The notes under the pieces are model-generated. The model had not been told where the DNA came from, did no database searches, and saw only the letters and a list, made by a program, of their open reading frames with translations. Shown piece by piece: positions 6,154 to 7,328 of a DNA stretch of 7,328 nt. Numbering within the stretch: position 1 is the stretch's first letter; every line of letters starts with the position of its first letter. The translations under genes were made by a program, and so were the position numbers. Source of the stretch: Bordetella parapertussis (GTDB taxonomy: Bacteria > Pseudomonadota > Gammaproteobacteria > Burkholderiales > Burkholderiaceae_B); contig CALQNE010000179.1 of assembly GCA_943331855.1 (NCBI GenBank), positions 1 to 7,328 of the forward strand, read 5' to 3'.

Positions 6154-6873
6154 ATGGTTGGTTGGCGTGCAAAATTAGGCTTTCTAGTACCGGCTGGAAC
6201 ACCTACAGTCGAGCCAGAGATGTTTGAGATGGCCCCTAAGGGGGTATCTGTACACTTTGGCCGCATGATCTCCCGTGGAGCCGACGGCACACTCAACGGA
6301 ATCGAAGCGCGCATTGCGACACAGATCGAACATCTGGACGAATCTGTTGAAATGCTGTCGATGATTAAACCTGATGTCATCGCACTTGCGCACACCGCAA
6401 CGAGCTATTACCTCGGACGCGAAAAAGAAGCAGACCTCGCCAAACGCTTAGAAGATCGCTTTGGCCTGCACTTCATCACGGCCTTTGGCAGCGTCATCGC
6501 CGCACTCAACGCACTTGGCATAAAAAAAGTTGCACTAGGTACGCCTTACGACGAAAATCTGACGATGCAAGGCAAACAAAACCTTGAAAGCTACGGCATC
6601 GAAGTTGTCAACTTTGACTGGTTACGCAATGTTCGCAGTATCTTTGAAGAACCACCAAACCGAGCTTATCGCTTAGGGAAGTCGGTCGACGTCCCTGAAG
6701 CGCAAGCCATTTTTTTGAGTGGCGTCGGCATGCCGACCGTGTCCATTGTCGGCGCCCTAGAACAAGATTTAGGCAAGCCCGTGATCTCAAGTTCAAGCGC
6801 CATGATGTGGAACGCATTACGCCTGGCCGGAGTCGCACCTGTGCTGCCCGGATACGGATCACTACTGGCTTAG
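6154..6873 (+). CDS. Arylmalonate decarboxylase/maleate isomerase-like protein without cysteine
   Basis: A 239-aa protein with the Asp/Glu racemase fold, closest in pattern to arylmalonate decarboxylase and maleate cis-trans isomerase. Landmarks are LGFLVPAGTPTVEPE (8-22), IALAHTATSYYLG (76-88), LGIKKVALGTPY (121-132), IFLSGVGMPT (186-195) and the C-terminal block VISSSSAMMWNALRLAG (210-226) followed by LPGYGSLL (231-238). The last resembles the SSSPAGFWDAVRLAG and PGYGRLF of arylmalonate decarboxylase as I remember it. That enzyme has a catalytic Cys in LSCGG and maleate isomerase has two. Here the aligned loop reads LSGVG, and the whole protein has no cysteine. The conserved Thr81 of the putative oxyanion-binding loop remains. 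A decarboxylase, hydrolase or binding role is possible. A ribosome binding site AAGGA (6141-6145) has an 8-nt spacer; the gap to the upstream gene is 26 bp. Confidence 0.85.
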   Translation: MVGWRAKLGFLVPAGTPTVEPEMFEMAPKGVSVHFGRMISRGADGTLNGIEARIATQIEHLDESVEMLSMIKPDVIALAHTATSYYLGREKEADLAKRLEDRFGLHFITAFGSVIAALNALGIKKVALGTPYDENLTMQGKQNLESYGIEVVNFDWLRNVRSIFEEPPNRAYRLGKSVDVPEAQAIFLSGVGMPTVSIVGALEQDLGKPVISSSSAMMWNALRLAGVAPVLPGYGSLLA

Positions 6874-6920
6874 ATATTGAAGCGCCACGTTGCAGACTAG
6901 ACACGAAATGATGATGACAA

Positions 6921-6924
6921 GAGG
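6921..6924 (+). promoter_or_regulatory. Ribosome binding site supporting the TTG start of the second binding protein
   Basis: GAGG at 6921-6924 lies 6 nt before TTG 6931. The in-frame sequence back to the stop codon TAG at 6898-6900 contains no ATG or GTG, so TTG is the only credible start. Confidence 0.6.
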
Positions 6925-6930
6925 TGCACC

Positions 6931-7328
6931 TTGAACCGATTACTCGCCCTGCTATTAACGCTACTGAGCCTGTTCGCAACGATTGCGCAGGCGCAAGAGT
7001 TTCCGAATCGACCTTTGCGCATCATCACCCCCTATGCCGCGGGCGGTGGCATCGATCTCTTGACGCGTACCGTTGCACAACGCTTGGGGCAGTTCTGGAA
7101 TCAACAAGTCATCGTTGAAAATCGTCCAGGCGCGGGCGCCACGATTGGCTACGCCGCAGCCGCAAAAGCCCAACCCGACGGTTATACGCTGGTGGCCGCC
7201 GCGAACCCGCTTGGTATTGGTCCCGTCGTTTATCCGAACCTGGCATACGATGTCCACCGCGACTTTATGCCGATCGGTTTACTGGCGACCGCCCCCGAGG
7301 TCTTAACGGTCACGGCCTCCTCACCGTA
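6931..7328 (+). CDS. Second Bug/TctC-family substrate-binding protein (3' end outside the window)
   Basis: The first 132 codons of a Bug-family periplasmic binding protein, open to the window edge; full-length members have about 320 aa. The N-terminus MNRLLALLLTLLSLF with A-Q-A at 19-21 is a Sec signal peptide, likely cut after A21. Mature fingerprints are FPNRPLRIITPYAAGGGID (24-42), VENRPGAG (62-69) and QPDGYTLV (78-85 approximately), matching the same blocks in the other binding protein at 5150-4170. Translation begins at TTG. Eight codons of an out-of-frame mini-ORF (ATG 6908 to TGA 6934) overlap this start. It lies 57 bp after the isomerase-like gene with no terminator between, so it is probably the third gene of the operon, supplying the substrate-capturing component. 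Membrane partners are not visible. Confidence 0.92.
   Translation, partial: MNRLLALLLTLLSLFATIAQAQEFPNRPLRIITPYAAGGGIDLLTRTVAQRLGQFWNQQVIVENRPGAGATIGYAAAAKAQPDGYTLVAAANPLGIGPVVYPNLAYDVHRDFMPIGLLATAPEVLTVTASSP

Noticed and set aside
6608..6979. 123-aa open frame on the minus strand across the isomerase-like gene end
   Set aside because: Antisense to a well-supported gene and to the signal peptide of the next one; no domain or plausible ribosome binding site.
7073..7306. 77-aa plus-strand frame and opposing minus-strand frame (6961-7257) at the window end
   Set aside because: Both are shadows of the Bug-type binding protein that begins at TTG 6931 and runs off the window.

Overview
The window looks like accessory metabolic DNA from a betaproteobacterium of the Burkholderiales, most likely an Alcaligenaceae-type organism (Bordetella/Achromobacter/Pusillimonas relatives). 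The grounds are two Bug/TctC-family periplasmic binding proteins without TctA/TctB membrane partners in view, an Fsr-type MFS exporter, a 'lipo-like' YiiX/YebB cysteine hydrolase of the type I associate with Burkholderiales, and a base composition near 50% G+C by eye. The taxonomic assignment is inference.

Layout. Positions 1-18 hold the first six codons of a minus-strand gene that leaves the window. After a non-coding divergent region (19-230) comes a plus-strand group: an Fsr-like MFS transporter (231-1475), a 66-bp gap holding a heptanucleotide tandem repeat, an isocitrate lyase/PEP mutase superfamily lyase (1542-2435), and, two bases later, a permuted papain-fold cysteine hydrolase (2438-3190). 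It converges, 14 bp apart, on a minus-strand pair transcribed from the right: a Bug-type binding protein (5150-4170, GTG start) followed by a second lyase of the same superfamily (4122-3205). A 143-bp divergent regulatory region (5151-5293) carries a perfect TATAAT box embedded in a dyad. From it a plus-strand operon runs off the window: an Asp/Glu/hydantoin-racemase-like protein (5294-6127), an arylmalonate decarboxylase/maleate isomerase-like protein (6154-6873), and a second Bug-type binding protein (TTG start at 6931, truncated by the window end). No tRNA, rRNA, CRISPR array, insertion sequence or clear rho-independent terminator was seen.

How the genes may work together. The window has two copies each of three families: periplasmic organic-acid binding proteins, isocitrate-lyase-fold C-C lyases with an intact KRCGH signature, and Asp/Glu racemase-fold enzymes. 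This suggests uptake and dissimilation of small (possibly branched or C4) di- or tricarboxylic acids: binding proteins capture the acid, racemase-fold enzymes isomerise or decarboxylate it, and lyases cleave a 2-hydroxy-acid intermediate. The substrate cannot be read from the sequence. The most unusual point is that both racemase-fold proteins lack the catalytic cysteines expected of their relatives, and the second contains no cysteine at all, so their chemistry is probably not the standard two-cysteine racemisation.
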